A stretch of DNA of 64,000 bases, from NCBI RefSeq assembly GCF_001641265.1, contig NW_020167539.1:124001-188000 (forward strand). Direction: 5' to 3'. The stretch comes from Pseudogymnoascus destructans. Its lineage: Eukaryota; Ascomycota; Leotiomycetes; Thelebolales; Thelebolaceae. The notes beneath the pieces are model-generated. The model was not told the origin of the DNA, did no database searches, and saw only the letters and a program-made list of their open reading frames with translations. The position numbers were made by a program, and so were the translations under genes. This document shows positions 52,889 through 63,734 of this stretch, piece after piece. Every line of letters starts with the position of its first letter. The first letter of the stretch is position 1.

Positions 52889-53670
52889 GGGTAGTATAGT
52901 TGAACCTAGATATAAGGATCCCTTGATATAAGGATATCCTCAATATAAGGATGGGTAGTCTGGTCCTGTAGTTTTTTAGCTGTAAAATAAGGATTATTTC
53001 TGTATAAGGATGATCCTTAAAACTGTGGTCCCAAAATTATTTTTATACCAAACAATCCTTATAACTCATGGTCACCAACTCCACCATAGAGGCCTCGCAA
53101 CCAAAAAAAAGGCACGAACTCACCGATGTTTAGCAACAATGTATTTGACATAGATATGCTAGCCACCCATGCACTTAGCCTGCACTTATAGCCTGGTATG
53201 CTGCGCAAGCTCAAGGTCGCGAACTTATACAAGGCCAAATATCCTCAATTCTTTCCACGAAGTACCAATATCTCAACTCAGATACATGGAAGAAGTTCAG
53301 TCTTCTTCCATGTACAAAGAGAAAAAGTAATGGTGAATATCCTGAACTCGAGATAGCTCTCTTCAGCTGGCAACAATGCATGCAAAAGAAAAATGTGATC
53401 ATTACTGGTGACATTCTAAAAATGAAGGCTCATGAACTTTGGGACCGTCTGCCACAATATACTATTCATAGGAATGAACTGAAATGGTCGAATGGCTGGA
53501 TAGATGGATTCAAGAAGAGATTTAAGATTAAGGAATATGTTCGACATAGAGAAGCAGCTGTAGCTGACATCCACAATTCTACAAATATCACGCAAATGGA
53601 AGATCTCTGACAACTATGCGCAACATATGCAGATAAAGATATTTTCAACATGGATGAAACTAGGCATACG
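52889..53670 (+). pseudogene. Tigger-like pogo element H, 5' half
   Basis: The left end TAGTTGAACCTAGATATAAG is followed by repeated ATAAGGAT motifs. From about 53330 the CENP-B-type HTH region reads NGEYPELEIALFSWQQCMQK, ITGDILKMKAHELWDRLPQY and NGWIDGFKKRFKIKEYVRH. The frame continues, after one stop, to KDIFNMDET (Asp 1) at about 53665, where it breaks off. The missing remainder matches the inverted half at 50033-48905. Confidence 0.65.
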
Positions 53671-53689
53671 GTGTTGATATAGACCTTTT

Positions 53690-54345
53690 CTTCGTCTATC
53701 TGTCTCTAGAGGTCAGCTAGCTTCAAGGCCATGCTCTCACCCTAGCCTGCTATAGAGTGGCTAGCTTCTATAGACGTAGGTCTTAGGGCTGTCTCTATAG
53801 AGTCAGTCCCTAGCATCGCTCCTCCTAAGGTCACCTAAGTAATCTGTTTTTCCTAGCTTGCCATCCTGATCTAGTAGGCTAGATATAGGTTGAGTTAATA
53901 GAATTGTAAAGCATAAGCCTAAGGTCTTATAGGAGTCTAGGGAACTAGGTTAGGAGGCAGGAAGGTATCATATTTAGTAAGCACAATAGGTCTACGTATA
54001 TATAGCGAGTATTGACTAGAGTCCTTCTTCCAAGGCCTCTAGTCCCTTTTATCTAGGTGCCCTGTGACCTAGTTTACCAAGCCCTATAGGCCCTACTAAT
54101 AGGGGCCTTACGTCGTAGCACATAATGGCCTCCCTTATACTAACTAGGCCACTAAGCAGCTCTGTAAGGCAGGAGTTGAAGCCTAGAAGCAAGAACGCCT
54201 CTAAAAGAAGAGGGTAAAAGCCTGTCAAAAAGCTGGTAATCTAATTCCGATAGAGGACCAAGACCTAATTCTAGATCTAGAGGCAGAGAGCGAAAGTGAG
54301 AGTGGGAGTGGGAGCGAGCACGAATTTGAGAATTACGAGTAATTG
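53690..54345 (+). pseudogene. Pogo transposase tail, P2-like, RIP-degraded
   Basis: Near 54165-54345 one frame reads AGVEA-KQERL-KKRVKACQ, KAGNLIPIEDQDLILDLEAE and SESESGSGSEHEFE and ends in TAA. The P2 tail has the same order (AGIEAWKEERLRKKGVAALR, then KAGLPIRPEFEDLIPD and a Glu-Gly run). TAG codons replace Trp or Arg. The right end lies near 54405-54470 (GTACTTACA...CCAACGATTAG), similar in layout to that of P2. Confidence 0.6.
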
Positions 54346-54489
54346 TTTCAATTGAAGTCTCTTTTCATATAAACTACTATGTAATGGTACTTACACAAGT
54401 TTTGGTGATCGCGAACGCCGTTTGCTTACCCCGCCCGACCCTGTAAACTTCAGGGGTCGTTTCCAACGATTAGGCCCGAACAGATTTAA

Positions 54490-55557
54490 TTAGAAAATAG
54501 GCATATGCGCCTGATTAACGTAATCAACATTGCCATCAACACCCTCAATCTTCTCACCACATGTGCCGAAGATACGATCCCAAAGACGAGTTTGTTTCCC
54601 GTAGTTGTGACTCTTTCTCCAGCCCTTCCGATGATGCAGATCGTGATCCTCAATTCCGATTTCGGCATCAAACATATTCAACAGCCAGCTCAACGTTGAC
54701 GGAGCGGTCAAATGTACCCGTAGACCACTGTGTCCAAAAACCTCTGTATAAGCAATATACTGGTGGCAAACCCACCACTCATAAAACCCTAGTGGCAACC
54801 CGATAGCACGTAAAGTCAGATACGTCATGAATGGTACGACGACCATATCGCAGAACTCCTGCTCGTGGTCGGCATAGGCAGAGAGGAGCATATTAGGATG
54901 TTTCGTCAAATGGTGCGTACGGTGAAATTGCCACAGGCCGTTGACATCGTGCATGGCGCGGTGGTACCAATAAAACCAGAAGTCGAGGACAATACCATAC
55001 AGCCCAATTTCGAGCGACAGCCAGGCCCACCATTGCCAGGAGCTCAGGGCATCGATCGGGGATATTTTAGGGTTATATCCCAGCCAAGTAACCATTACCA
55101 GGCGGGAGCCGGTGGTCTTGTACAGCGATTGGGCGATTCTGGAGACTCCAACGTCCGGTATGCCATCGCGCTCGTGTACATCACCGTCGAGAAAGCCATA
55201 AAGGTGGCCGAGGCGGCGTAGGACGTGTACTTCGCGAATAACGATGATATTGAACGACATGAAGTAGAGGGCAAAGATAGTGAGGTGGCTAAGCCCCCCT
55301 TTCATGCTCGTATGGGAGAGCAGGGCTTGGTGGAGGAGCAAAGGAATGGCGCCATAGAACAGCACCCAAGCATGCTGCGGCCACTGCGAAAGATGCGGTA
55401 CTTTGTCCTGTTTGGGATGCACTGGGATCGCCTTATCTAGTGAGGTTGGGTATACGTTGATAAAGTTGATGATGTGGTGATTTAAGGTCCAGGTGCTTTT
55501 GTCGGCGGTGCGCCATGTGGACTTCATCGAGTCTTTGGGGTTGGGTCCTTGAGCCAT
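54490..55557 (-). CDS. Fatty-acid hydroxylase/sterol desaturase family membrane enzyme
   Basis: A single exon of 355 residues when started at 55557; an upstream in-frame Met (55737) would add 60 poorly conserved residues. Three histidine boxes bind the di-iron centre in this family: HRAMH (199-203), HRTHH (212-216) and HDLHH (305-309), with HSGLRVH at 276-282. Hydrophobic segments around 64-80, 91-108, 172-195 and 238-270 fit an endoplasmic-reticulum membrane protein. It should hydroxylate or desaturate a sterol or fatty acyl chain; the exact substrate is unknown. It is divergent to the GST gene, 1.15 kb away. No damage seen. Confidence 0.88.
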   Translation of the reverse strand: MAQGPNPKDSMKSTWRTADKSTWTLNHHIINFINVYPTSLDKAIPVHPKQDKVPHLSQWPQHAWVLFYGAIPLLLHQALLSHTSMKGGLSHLTIFALYFMSFNIIVIREVHVLRRLGHLYGFLDGDVHERDGIPDVGVSRIAQSLYKTTGSRLVMVTWLGYNPKISPIDALSSWQWWAWLSLEIGLYGIVLDFWFYWYHRAMHDVNGLWQFHRTHHLTKHPNMLLSAYADHEQEFCDMVVVPFMTYLTLRAIGLPLGFYEWWVCHQYIAYTEVFGHSGLRVHLTAPSTLSWLLNMFDAEIGIEDHDLHHRKGWRKSHNYGKQTRLWDRIFGTCGEKIEGVDGNVDYVNQAHMPIF

Positions 55558-56708
55558 TTTCCCCCTCTGTATTTGGAAGTCTGTTTTAAATGTTTTAATT
55601 TTTGATGTTTGAACCAAACAGTTAGCTACTGTTGGTAAATATATACCAGCCATCGAGTTCATCACGTTTATGATTGTGCTATAGACAATTAGTAGCCGAG
55701 GTAAATGTATAATCAGATTGGGATGGTGCCTATGCATCTAGCTAAAGACCACATGAAAGAAACATGTGATCAAGAAAACTCTAAAGGTCTGTTTGCCGAC
55801 AATGGCGCCTAAATGTACCGAGGTGGCTGTTTTTGTTGAAGATTCTGGGGGATGACTTGGGATTTGCCAAGAAACAGCCCTGTTTTCGGTCGTCCCCGGG
55901 CTATCCCATTGGTCTGCTGCTTTGGTGACAGCTGACGGAACAGCGGTTAGAAACTTAGGGTTTTGGCCAAAACCCTAGCCCATCGAGTAGAGTAGACAAT
56001 TCAATTGATTATTATATTTATATATACTGTATTCAACCTTGTGATCTTTGCCAGCACTGCAACCCCAAGGGAACCCGTGAGAATCACCTGATTTAGGTGT
56101 GGAATATCGTATTTCTCCAACAGTTTTAGACGCTACCTTGACAATAATATAATTCAGTGCGCAACTAGTGGACTGTATAAGTCTACTGTAGCGGCAATAG
56201 CGCCCTATTTCATTTAAGTCCCATCTCCTATTTTCTATACACTCGCTCTCTTTGGTCACTATATCCCCCTCACTTGCTCTCACCCTCACTTACTCTCACC
56301 CCTCCCTTATCCTTATCCGCGTCATCTGCCCACCCCTCTTACGCCCGCGTAAACACATGAGGAATGTGCCATCTTTGTCATCTCCCACCCATAGCGTGCG
56401 TCAAAAGCACCGATCCCCAAAACTGATAGGGCTGCCAGTACGTCACCGCCAGAACCATACATTCCCGACGCCTCTAGCTTGTGAAGATAGGGATGGCCAA
56501 AAACATGCGCCGAGGTGCTTTTTAACGGCCGCAAGTCTTAGTAATTCCAGTTGCATCATGCGACTGGAATTACTAAGACTAGATGCGACTCGGATCTAGA
56601 CTGATATCTCAACATATATGTCCCCCATCCTTCACAGTCGTAATCGCCTCGCGCACCAAACATAAGATAGCCAATCCTTCATTTCTGATACCTATACATC
56701 TTCTCACT
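55558..56708. promoter_or_regulatory. Shared intergenic region of a divergent gene pair
   Basis: The hydroxylase gene starts leftwards at 55557 and the GST gene rightwards at 56709. The 1,151 bp between them hold both promoters. A pyrimidine-rich tract (CTCTCACCCTCACTTACTCTC, about 56275) and a 47-bp palindrome (56534-56580) stand out. No transposon was recognised here. Confidence 0.5.
56534..56580. repeat. 47-bp near-perfect palindrome
   Basis: AGTCTTAGTAATTCCAGT and its exact complement form 18-bp arms. The inner GCAT-C-ATGC extends the pairing to 23 bp with a single mismatch and a 1-nt centre. It is 129 bp upstream of the GST start codon. Confidence 0.9.
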
Positions 56709-57635
56709 ATGGCCGAAACTACCGCACTCGCCTCCGCGGTGCAAACATCTGATACCCCCCAAATCACCCTCTACTGGTAACTCCCCGTCACGCCCACCAT
56801 CTTTGACCCCCCACTAACACCACTCCGCAGGCTCGAGCAATCCCGCTCCCAACGCATCCTCTGGCTCCTAATTGAGCTCTCCCTCCCCTACACCCTAACC
56901 GTCTTCCACCGGGACCCGAAAACGCACTTCGCCCCGCCCGAGCTCAAAGCCATCCACCCCCTCGGCAAGTCGCCCGTCATCAGCATAAAACCACCCGGAG
57001 GCGGCCCAGACGTAGTTCTCGCGGAGAGCGGGCTGATCGCCGAGTACCTGACCGAGCATTTTGGTGCTGGGACGACGTTGGCGCCGCAGAGGTGGCAGGA
57101 GGGGAAGGAGGGACAGGTGGGGGGGGAAACGGAGGCGTGGATGAGGTATAAGTACCTCTTGCATTATTGTGAGGGGAGCTTGATGCCGTTGCTTATTGTT
57201 TTGTTGATTGGGATGAGTATGTTATCACCCGTCCCTGGCGGATTTGATAAGTGGGCGAGGACAGCAGGCTAACGAGAAACAGGTATCAAGGACGCGCCCG
57301 TCCCGTTCTTCATCCGCCCTATCACTTCGCGCGTCGCTTCGGAGATTAGGACGAGTTACCTAGATGCCAACTTCGAAACTACCTTCTCCTTTCTCGAGGA
57401 GCAGATCAAGACGTCGCCGGGGGGCGGGAAGTACCTGTGTGGCGAGCACCTGACGGCAGCGGACATCTTGATTAGTTTCCCCCTAATCGCGGCGAAGGTA
57501 CGTGGAGGACTGATTCCGAAGGAGAAGTACCCGTTGTTAAAGGCGTATGTGGATATGTTAGAAGAGGAGGAGGGGTATAAGAAGTCAATTGCGAAGGTGG
57601 AGGAGGTGGATGGGAAGTTTAGCGCTATGATTTAG
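56709..57635 (+). CDS. Glutathione S-transferase, fungal Gtt1-like
   Basis: Three exons (56709-56776, 56831-57216, 57283-57635) with introns of 54 and 66 bp give 268 residues. The joins give LYWLEQSRSQRILW and IGMSIKDAPVPFF. The N-terminal thioredoxin-like domain has SRSQRILWLL, the cis-Pro region PLGKSPV (66-72) and ESG (88-90) for glutathione binding. The all-helical C-terminal domain includes GGKYLCGEHLTAADILISFP. It conjugates glutathione to electrophiles or acts as a peroxidase in stress defence; no signal peptide is visible. It is divergent to the hydroxylase gene. No defect seen. Confidence 0.9.
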
Positions 57636-57694
57636 GGGGGAGGCCTTCGGGCTTTTGCGCAACGGGCAGGAAAACTCGACAGTAGACTACAGTA

Positions 57695-59540
57695 ACGTGG
57701 TTTATCAGTACGTCGGACATATCAGTACCTCGGACACTTTTCATTGGCATTCTACTTTGAATATCAATAAATCAACCATAACATATTAAATTAACTATAA
57801 CTAAGCGGAATCAGATGAACTAGACATATCTATAGCTTCTTGACAAGTTCGCGCATTATGACCAGCTTTTCCACAGATCCCACAGCATCGCCTAGACGGT
57901 TGCCCCTCCTTGCGACTACCCCCAACCGCACGTACGTCGCATCGTACCTGCTCATCCACATCCTTCTGTGCGATAATAGCCTGTGCATCCTCTACTATAA
58001 GTGCACCTCCTTCACGGACACGAGCCTTTTTAGCCCTGCGGCGTTTGCTAAGGGCTTCGTTGGCTGCTCGAAGGGTACGTACCTCAGCAGACAGAAGGGT
58101 GTTCTCATGTGCTAGTCGCTCCGTACCCTTTGCCAATGCAATAACTGTCCCTAAGAGTGGAGTTGGCGAGCTTCCTTGGTGACGGGCAATTCGATTTCGA
58201 ACGAGGGTTGTTTGTGAAAGAGCTTCAGTTGGGTTGGAAGGGGTCTGGGAGACCCAAGGGTTGGTGTTGGCAGTAGAGGGTCTAGAGGGAGTTGGAGTCC
58301 GTAACCTCACGTCAAGCTTTGAAAGCACTGCTTGCGGGTCGAAAGGCACTAAGCCAGCTCCGCGGAACCCGGACTGGGCGTTTTGGGCTGTCATGGATTC
58401 CAGATATGCTGCTCTAAAGGTGAGAAAGAACTCGACCTTGGTAATGTGGTTGATATGAGCCTTAATGAAGGTCTCAATCTGCCGACCATATGCCCGCTTC
58501 AACACACTAAAGCACCCGACATCAAGTGGCTGAGTTAAATGAGACGAGTGGGGAGGTAGTCCAAGAGTTATAATGTTGTGTGCCTTGCAGTACTCTGGAA
58601 CTCGGCCGATTCATGACTCTCGTGCCCGTCTAACACCAGCATTCGATATGGACCCCTTGCACGAACAGCAGTATGTTTGTCGAAGTGTTTCAACCATTCT
58701 AGACCTGTCTCATTGTTTGTCCATCCATTGCTTGTCGGTTTAACAACCCAGTTGTGTGGAAGGCCGCCGTCTGTATACCAATTTGCAAGATGATTCTTGC
58801 CTTTAACTACCAAAAATGGAGGAATACTCCAGCCGTCACTGTTGATACAAGCAATCGCTGTAGCCCATTCCCGATTCTCTGGCTGAACTGCCTTACCTCT
58901 GCCAAGTCGATCTGCACGGGTAACAACCATTGCAGGGCAAATCACACCCATCATAAACCCAGTTTCGTCAAAGTTATAGAAGTCGCAGTCCAAAACACCA
59001 TATTTTGCCCTCATATTTTCCACTAGTCGAAACCACGCGCCACTTAGTTCAGGATCTTCGCACAAGGCCCTTTGGAAGTCGTAAACGCGATTAAAACGCG
59101 TCTTTAATTCTGGACATCGTTGTACAAATCGGTGGGCCCAGAGCTTCCCGACGCGCCTCCCTCCATGCGATTCGAGTATAAAATTTGCCATATCTTCTAC
59201 ACCAGCAAGCCGGGGTGCAAATCCTCTTGAATATATTCTGAATAACCACCTCCTCTTCTAGTATAGTTAATTTCATCATTGCAGGCCGGCGTTAGTAGAC
59301 AGTAGTTCAGCCGTTCATTCTGTCGCAGAGTGTAGAATGAGGTACTTCATAGAGCTTAGCAGCCTTCCGACGACTTAGATTTTTTGATGTTCGGATAGCC
59401 TCAATAGCTAGAATGATTTTTGTTTCTTGGGTAATCACTGACATAATAAAAGGTGGAAAAAACGCATTGTGAAGTTAGAGGGTAGGAAATTCGGGAAAAG
59501 TGTCCGAGGTACTGATATGTCCGACGTACTGATAAACCAC
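57695..59540 (-). mobile_element. Pogo element P4, complete ends, 1846 bp
   Basis: Perfect 48-bp inverted repeats ACGTGGTTTATCAGTACG..., flanked by TA (57693-57694 and 59541-59542). It carries one broken transposase gene on the minus strand and starts 60 bp after the GST stop codon. A more degraded copy is at 51230-52625. Confidence 0.92.
57801..59443 (-). pseudogene. P4 transposase with stops and frameshifts
   Basis: ATG at 59443 opens MSVITQETKIILAIEAIRTS and LSRRKAAKLYEVPHSTLCDR (psq HTH). TGA and TAA codons follow near 59315-59300. After a frameshift near 59210 the DDE domain reads YNFDETGFMMGV (Asp 1), MLVLDGHESHESAEF (Asp 2) and, after another shift near 58580, HSSHLTQPLDVGCFSVLKRA (Asp 3). 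The long tail ends with a CCHC knuckle CGICGKAGHNARTC and a Ser/Asp end at 57801. All three catalytic aspartates survive in the DNA but in different frames. The two early stops could be C-to-T changes. Confidence 0.85.
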
Positions 59541-59664
59541 GTTATATAGAATAAAATAGATTAATTGAATTACTACCTAATCTACAAGCCTACGTACGCT
59601 ATTTGTAGCCCTAGGTAAACCCCTAAAGTCCGAACAAACTGAGCTTCCTAGGCTTACAGTACTA

Positions 59665-61874
59665 ATCGTTGGTTCTCAAACCACCGCCTGGAGGCGGTTG
59701 GCGAAAGCGAACTGGGACGCGAAAGCGATTGTGGGACACTTCGGGAGCGGACTCACGACGCGACACGACCGACCATGAACATGACCGACAACGAGCACAA
59801 CTACAACCACAACTATGCCGGTAGTTGAAGTAAATAAAAATGAAGCTCTTTTAAATGCCATTGAATTTTTAAATGAAAACCCAACAGAGAAGAGTGCTAC
59901 AGTAGCACGGATGTACAGAGTAAACCCAAGTACGCTCCGGACTATACGACTACGACAACGACGCGCATCACCACAACGCACCGCTGTGCCACGCGGAGGC
60001 CAGAACAGAGTACTGTCTGATGTACAAGTTACAGCTATACAAAGATACATCCAACGCTCGTACGAAAATGGGTACGGTGCAACTAAGCCTATGGTGTTCA
60101 GTGCCATCTGCCAACTACGTGCAGCAGAAACTCCAACACGTGCACCACCATCACAACGGTGGTTCCAGACATGGATTAAGACACAACAACACAACTTCCA
60201 TACAATAAAAACCCGGCCAATTGAAGCAGCACGGGTTGCATCTCATGAAGTATCAGCTATTAAAGAATGGTTTTATGAATTTAAAGATGTGTGTAATCAA
60301 CTAGATATTACTGCAGGTGATATCTACAACTTTGATGAAGTTGGATTCCGTGTAGGAATGAGCACCGGTGAACATGTGTTGGTACCATCTGCAGTAAAGG
60401 AGGTAAGTTGTTTCTACTTATCTTACTTTATATTATTCTAATATTTATAGCTTTATATACAAGCTCCAGAGAACAGACAAAGTCTTACAGTTATAGAGAC
60501 AATTTCAGCTGCTGGCATTGCACTTCCACCGTTCCTTATTATACAAGGAAAATTACACATGGAAAGTTGGTACCATGACAATCTACACGGTGATGAGAAA
60601 GTTGCAGTATCCGATTCCGGATATACAAACTCTGAGCTTGCAATGGAATATCTACAGCATTTTATTCAACATACACCGTCTATAAGAACGAAATTGTTAA
60701 TAATGGACTCTCATGTCTCACATGAAGTTCCAGAGTTTATAATACTTGCACATCAACACAATATACACTTACATGTGTTTCCGTCTCATCTTACGCATAT
60801 TCTACAACCGCTAGATGTTACTGTGTTTGCACAATATAAACATTGGCACCGACGTGCAATTCAACAAGCAATCCGGAATTTTGATACAGATTATAATGTT
60901 ATATCTTTCTTTAGAGACTTGTCTACTATCCGTAAGCAGACATTTACAAAGGGTAACTGTATCAAGTCTTTTAGAGATGCAGGTATTTGGCCACCTAACT
61001 ATGAAAAGATTCAAGAGAAGGTTGCTATATATGCAAAACCAGAAGTTTTAGAAACACCACAACGCGCATTTCAAGCAAGTTATGATCTTTCAACATGGAG
61101 TCAAACATTTGATAAGATCCTTAGTTCACCGTCACGGCAAAAGTGGGCATCTTCTTATACTGAAATCCAAACTCAGTTAACAGAGGCTGAGCTGTTCCAG
61201 TCAGAGCTTGTACAAATTACTACTATTATGACTGAGCAACGACAGCGGAAGGTTAGAAGTCGGAAATCTATTCAAAAAGGCGGTGCTATTACAGTTGAAC
61301 ATGCACGGCAAAGGATTTATGAGAAGAAGGTAAAGGAGCAACTTTTAGAAGAAGCACGGGAGAAAAGAGAGAGAACACGCATGGTGAACGTTGAGCGTAA
61401 GATGCAGCTCCGTGCTGGCATCGATGCACGGAAGGCAGAACGTACACGGAAAAAGGACCTACATGAATTTCAAAAAAGTAACCCAGACACGGAGCCACCA
61501 ATTGGCTTACGTACAGAAATCATTGACCCGGACGTTACACAGAAGAAACGTGAGGAGGAGGAGGAGGCGGACCGACTGTTAGCCATCGAGGAGAGTGGGT
61601 ACGTGAACTTTGCAGGCTTGGACTACGACATGATTCACGATGCAAGTGACGGTGGCTGTGATGATCAATCACTGCCTGACAATATTGATCCAAATCTTTT
61701 TTAATTATTTAATTCTATAACTTATATATATTTACAGCATTGTTACGTTGTCAGTCGTGTTCATGGTCGGTCGTGTCGCGTCGCGAGTCCGCTCCCGAAG
61801 TGTCCCACAATCGCTTTCGCGTCCCAGTTCGCTTTCGCCAACCGCCTCCAGGCGGTGGTTTGAGAACCAACGAT
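59665..61874 (+). mobile_element. Pogo element P1, intact copy 2 (2210 bp)
   Basis: Same length and termini as the copy at 29938-32147, flanked by TA (59663-59664 and 61875-61876). I saw no base difference between the two copies in the coding frames, intron or inverted repeats. Confidence 0.95.
59815..61704 (+). CDS. Fot1/pogo transposase, intact (P1 copy 2)
   Basis: Exons 59815-60402 and 60451-61704, intron 60403-60450; 613 residues, the same as the product of 30088-31977. The HTH, the three catalytic aspartates (NFDEVGF, IMDSHVSH, QPLDVTVF) and the basic helical tail are all present. Two intact genes for the same transposase in one window point to a currently or very recently active family that could also mobilise the truncated relative at 1536. 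Confidence 0.92.
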
Positions 61875-61958
61875 TAGACCACTGTTATTAACCGAATTCC
61901 AATTTGACGCATAAATCGCGTCGCGTAACCCACCCCTCCTTGTACAACAACCATAATT

Positions 61959-63041
61959 ATGCCACCAACTCTGTGGGCTTTGGCTCCAATTGATGGGAAT
62001 CGACAGCCTGGTGGCCAATTAAGCCCATACCGACGCGGGCAGATTATTGGGAGGCAGTCAGAGGGTGCAACACCTACTAAGATTGCACACGACCTAAACC
62101 TTGACCGAAGCACCGTACGATATACAATTGCAGTTGACTCAATACGCACCGAAGGCAAGAGCCTACCCCGTACACCACGGGGAAAGTCATATACGCCTTA
62201 TACTCCGCCACGTACGCCTAAACCCAAAGGATACATACCAAGAAGTAAAGGATGCTTGTAATGTTGCTTGCTCAACATCAACTATAAAGAGGATACTACA
62301 AGAAGCAGGCATAGGCAATTGGCGTGCAAAGTGTCGCCCTTTCCTACTGCCAATACATGCAGCTAAACGGCTTGCATGGTGTTTTTCACAGAGGAATTGG
62401 ACAGCAGAGGATTGGGGTCAAGTTGTGTGGAGTGATGAGTGCTATGTTGAGCGGGGGCGGGGTAACAGGAGCGAGTGGTGTTTCGCACACCTGCTCAGAA
62501 GTGGCAGCGGGAGATCCAAACCTACAGTACAAAGAAGAACATGAAGATCATGGTTTGGGGGGCCTTTTGGGCAGAACGCCGGAGCAATTTATACCTTATG
62601 GACCGTGACTTTGAGTCAAAGAAGTTTGGATATACTGCAAACTCATACCTTGAGGTTCTAGAAGCAGAACTCCTCCCTATTTTTGAGAGTCTTGACTCTA
62701 GCTACTCATTTATGCAAGATAATGCTCCTATCCATACTGCGGGTATGGTTACAGACTTTCTTGAGGAGCATATGATTACTACACTCTATGGGTGGCCGCC
62801 CTACTCACCCGACCTCAACCCAATTGAGCACATTTGGTGGCACTTGAAAATGGGTGTGTGAGATGTTCCCTGAAATTGCAAAGGATAAATCAAACTCAGA
62901 ACATGCAAGACAGTGTCTAGAATCATGTTTGCAAGCAGCATGCAACATCCCGGCGGCCACAAATCCTTCATCCACCTTTTATTCCGGGGGCGTACCGAGC
63001 AAAGCTGGGTCCAGGTACATAAGCCAGTGGGCGAGAATGTA
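61959..63041 (+). pseudogene. Tc1/mariner-type transposase, frameshifted
   Basis: Pieces in three frames read in order: HTH (LSPYRRGQIIGRQSEGATPT; KIAHDLNLDRSTVRYTI), a second HTH (YQEVKDACNVACSTSTIKRI), Asp 1 in VVWSDECYVERG (about 62425), Asp 2 in FMQDNAPIHTAG (about 62715) and Glu in SPDLNPIEHIWWHLK (about 62825). A stop at 62861 (GV-TGA) and frame changes near 62210 and 62470 break the gene. Between Asp 2 and Glu there are 35 residues. Terminal repeats were not identified with confidence. The intact P1 copy ends only 84 bp upstream. Confidence 0.78.
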
Positions 63042-63734
63042 GTGAGCGCAAATGATGTTGAGCATTGAGGTGGAAATTGTTCAAACCAGTGACAGTAGAG
63101 TCAGCGTCGTTTACTCAACGCATGGAGAAGGATCGCGCTCATATCAAGTCTTGCGGTCGAGGAGCCACAGAATACTATGTCGGATGGAATGTGCAGCACT
63201 TTTCCCAGATATGCACGTGAGATGGGATGGTTTCTTTGAAGATATTTTGCGACAGCGTTATTGTGTCTACCCAGTGGCATGGGGGTTGGACGGGGACGTG
63301 GGACGGGGGACGAGAGTGCATATTCTGCCTACCTTGTCTTATACCTGGTCATCTCATGGCGTTTACATGCATTATACAATAGTTGAACTGGATTACTTTT
63401 CTTGGTCCTCTCTTTGATACTACTACATAGTAATATAGGAGGATAGCACGACAAATTTGTTGTTACAAATTCATTCATCTCGCACCTAGTACTGTGCGCC
63501 CATTTCCCCCACCCAAAGTCTCTCAGGTAATGGGAGTACTACCCGCAGCTCCAATAAATTAGATGCCATAATGTTTAAATTACACAGGACATAGAGAAAA
63601 CACTAACTCCACACACAAGACCGTCCAATCCCATTTTTTATAACCAGAAAAGTACTCCTCATGCACTCGCTCCGCATAGGCCCGAATATTCGGGAGCCCC
63701 AGCACTATCGCCCTCGTCTCATTCCTACGTCAAA
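63042..63734. other. No gene recognised
   Basis: A plus-strand open frame (63052-63417) has no recognisable similarity. The remainder is AT-rich and pyrimidine-rich sequence that may include the 3' region of the minus-strand gene at the window edge. Confidence 0.3.

Noticed and set aside
55558..55737. 60-residue N-terminal extension of the fatty-acid hydroxylase
   Set aside because: The upstream Met is in frame, but the added residues are not membrane- or family-like, and MAQGPNPKDS at 55557 is a better start.
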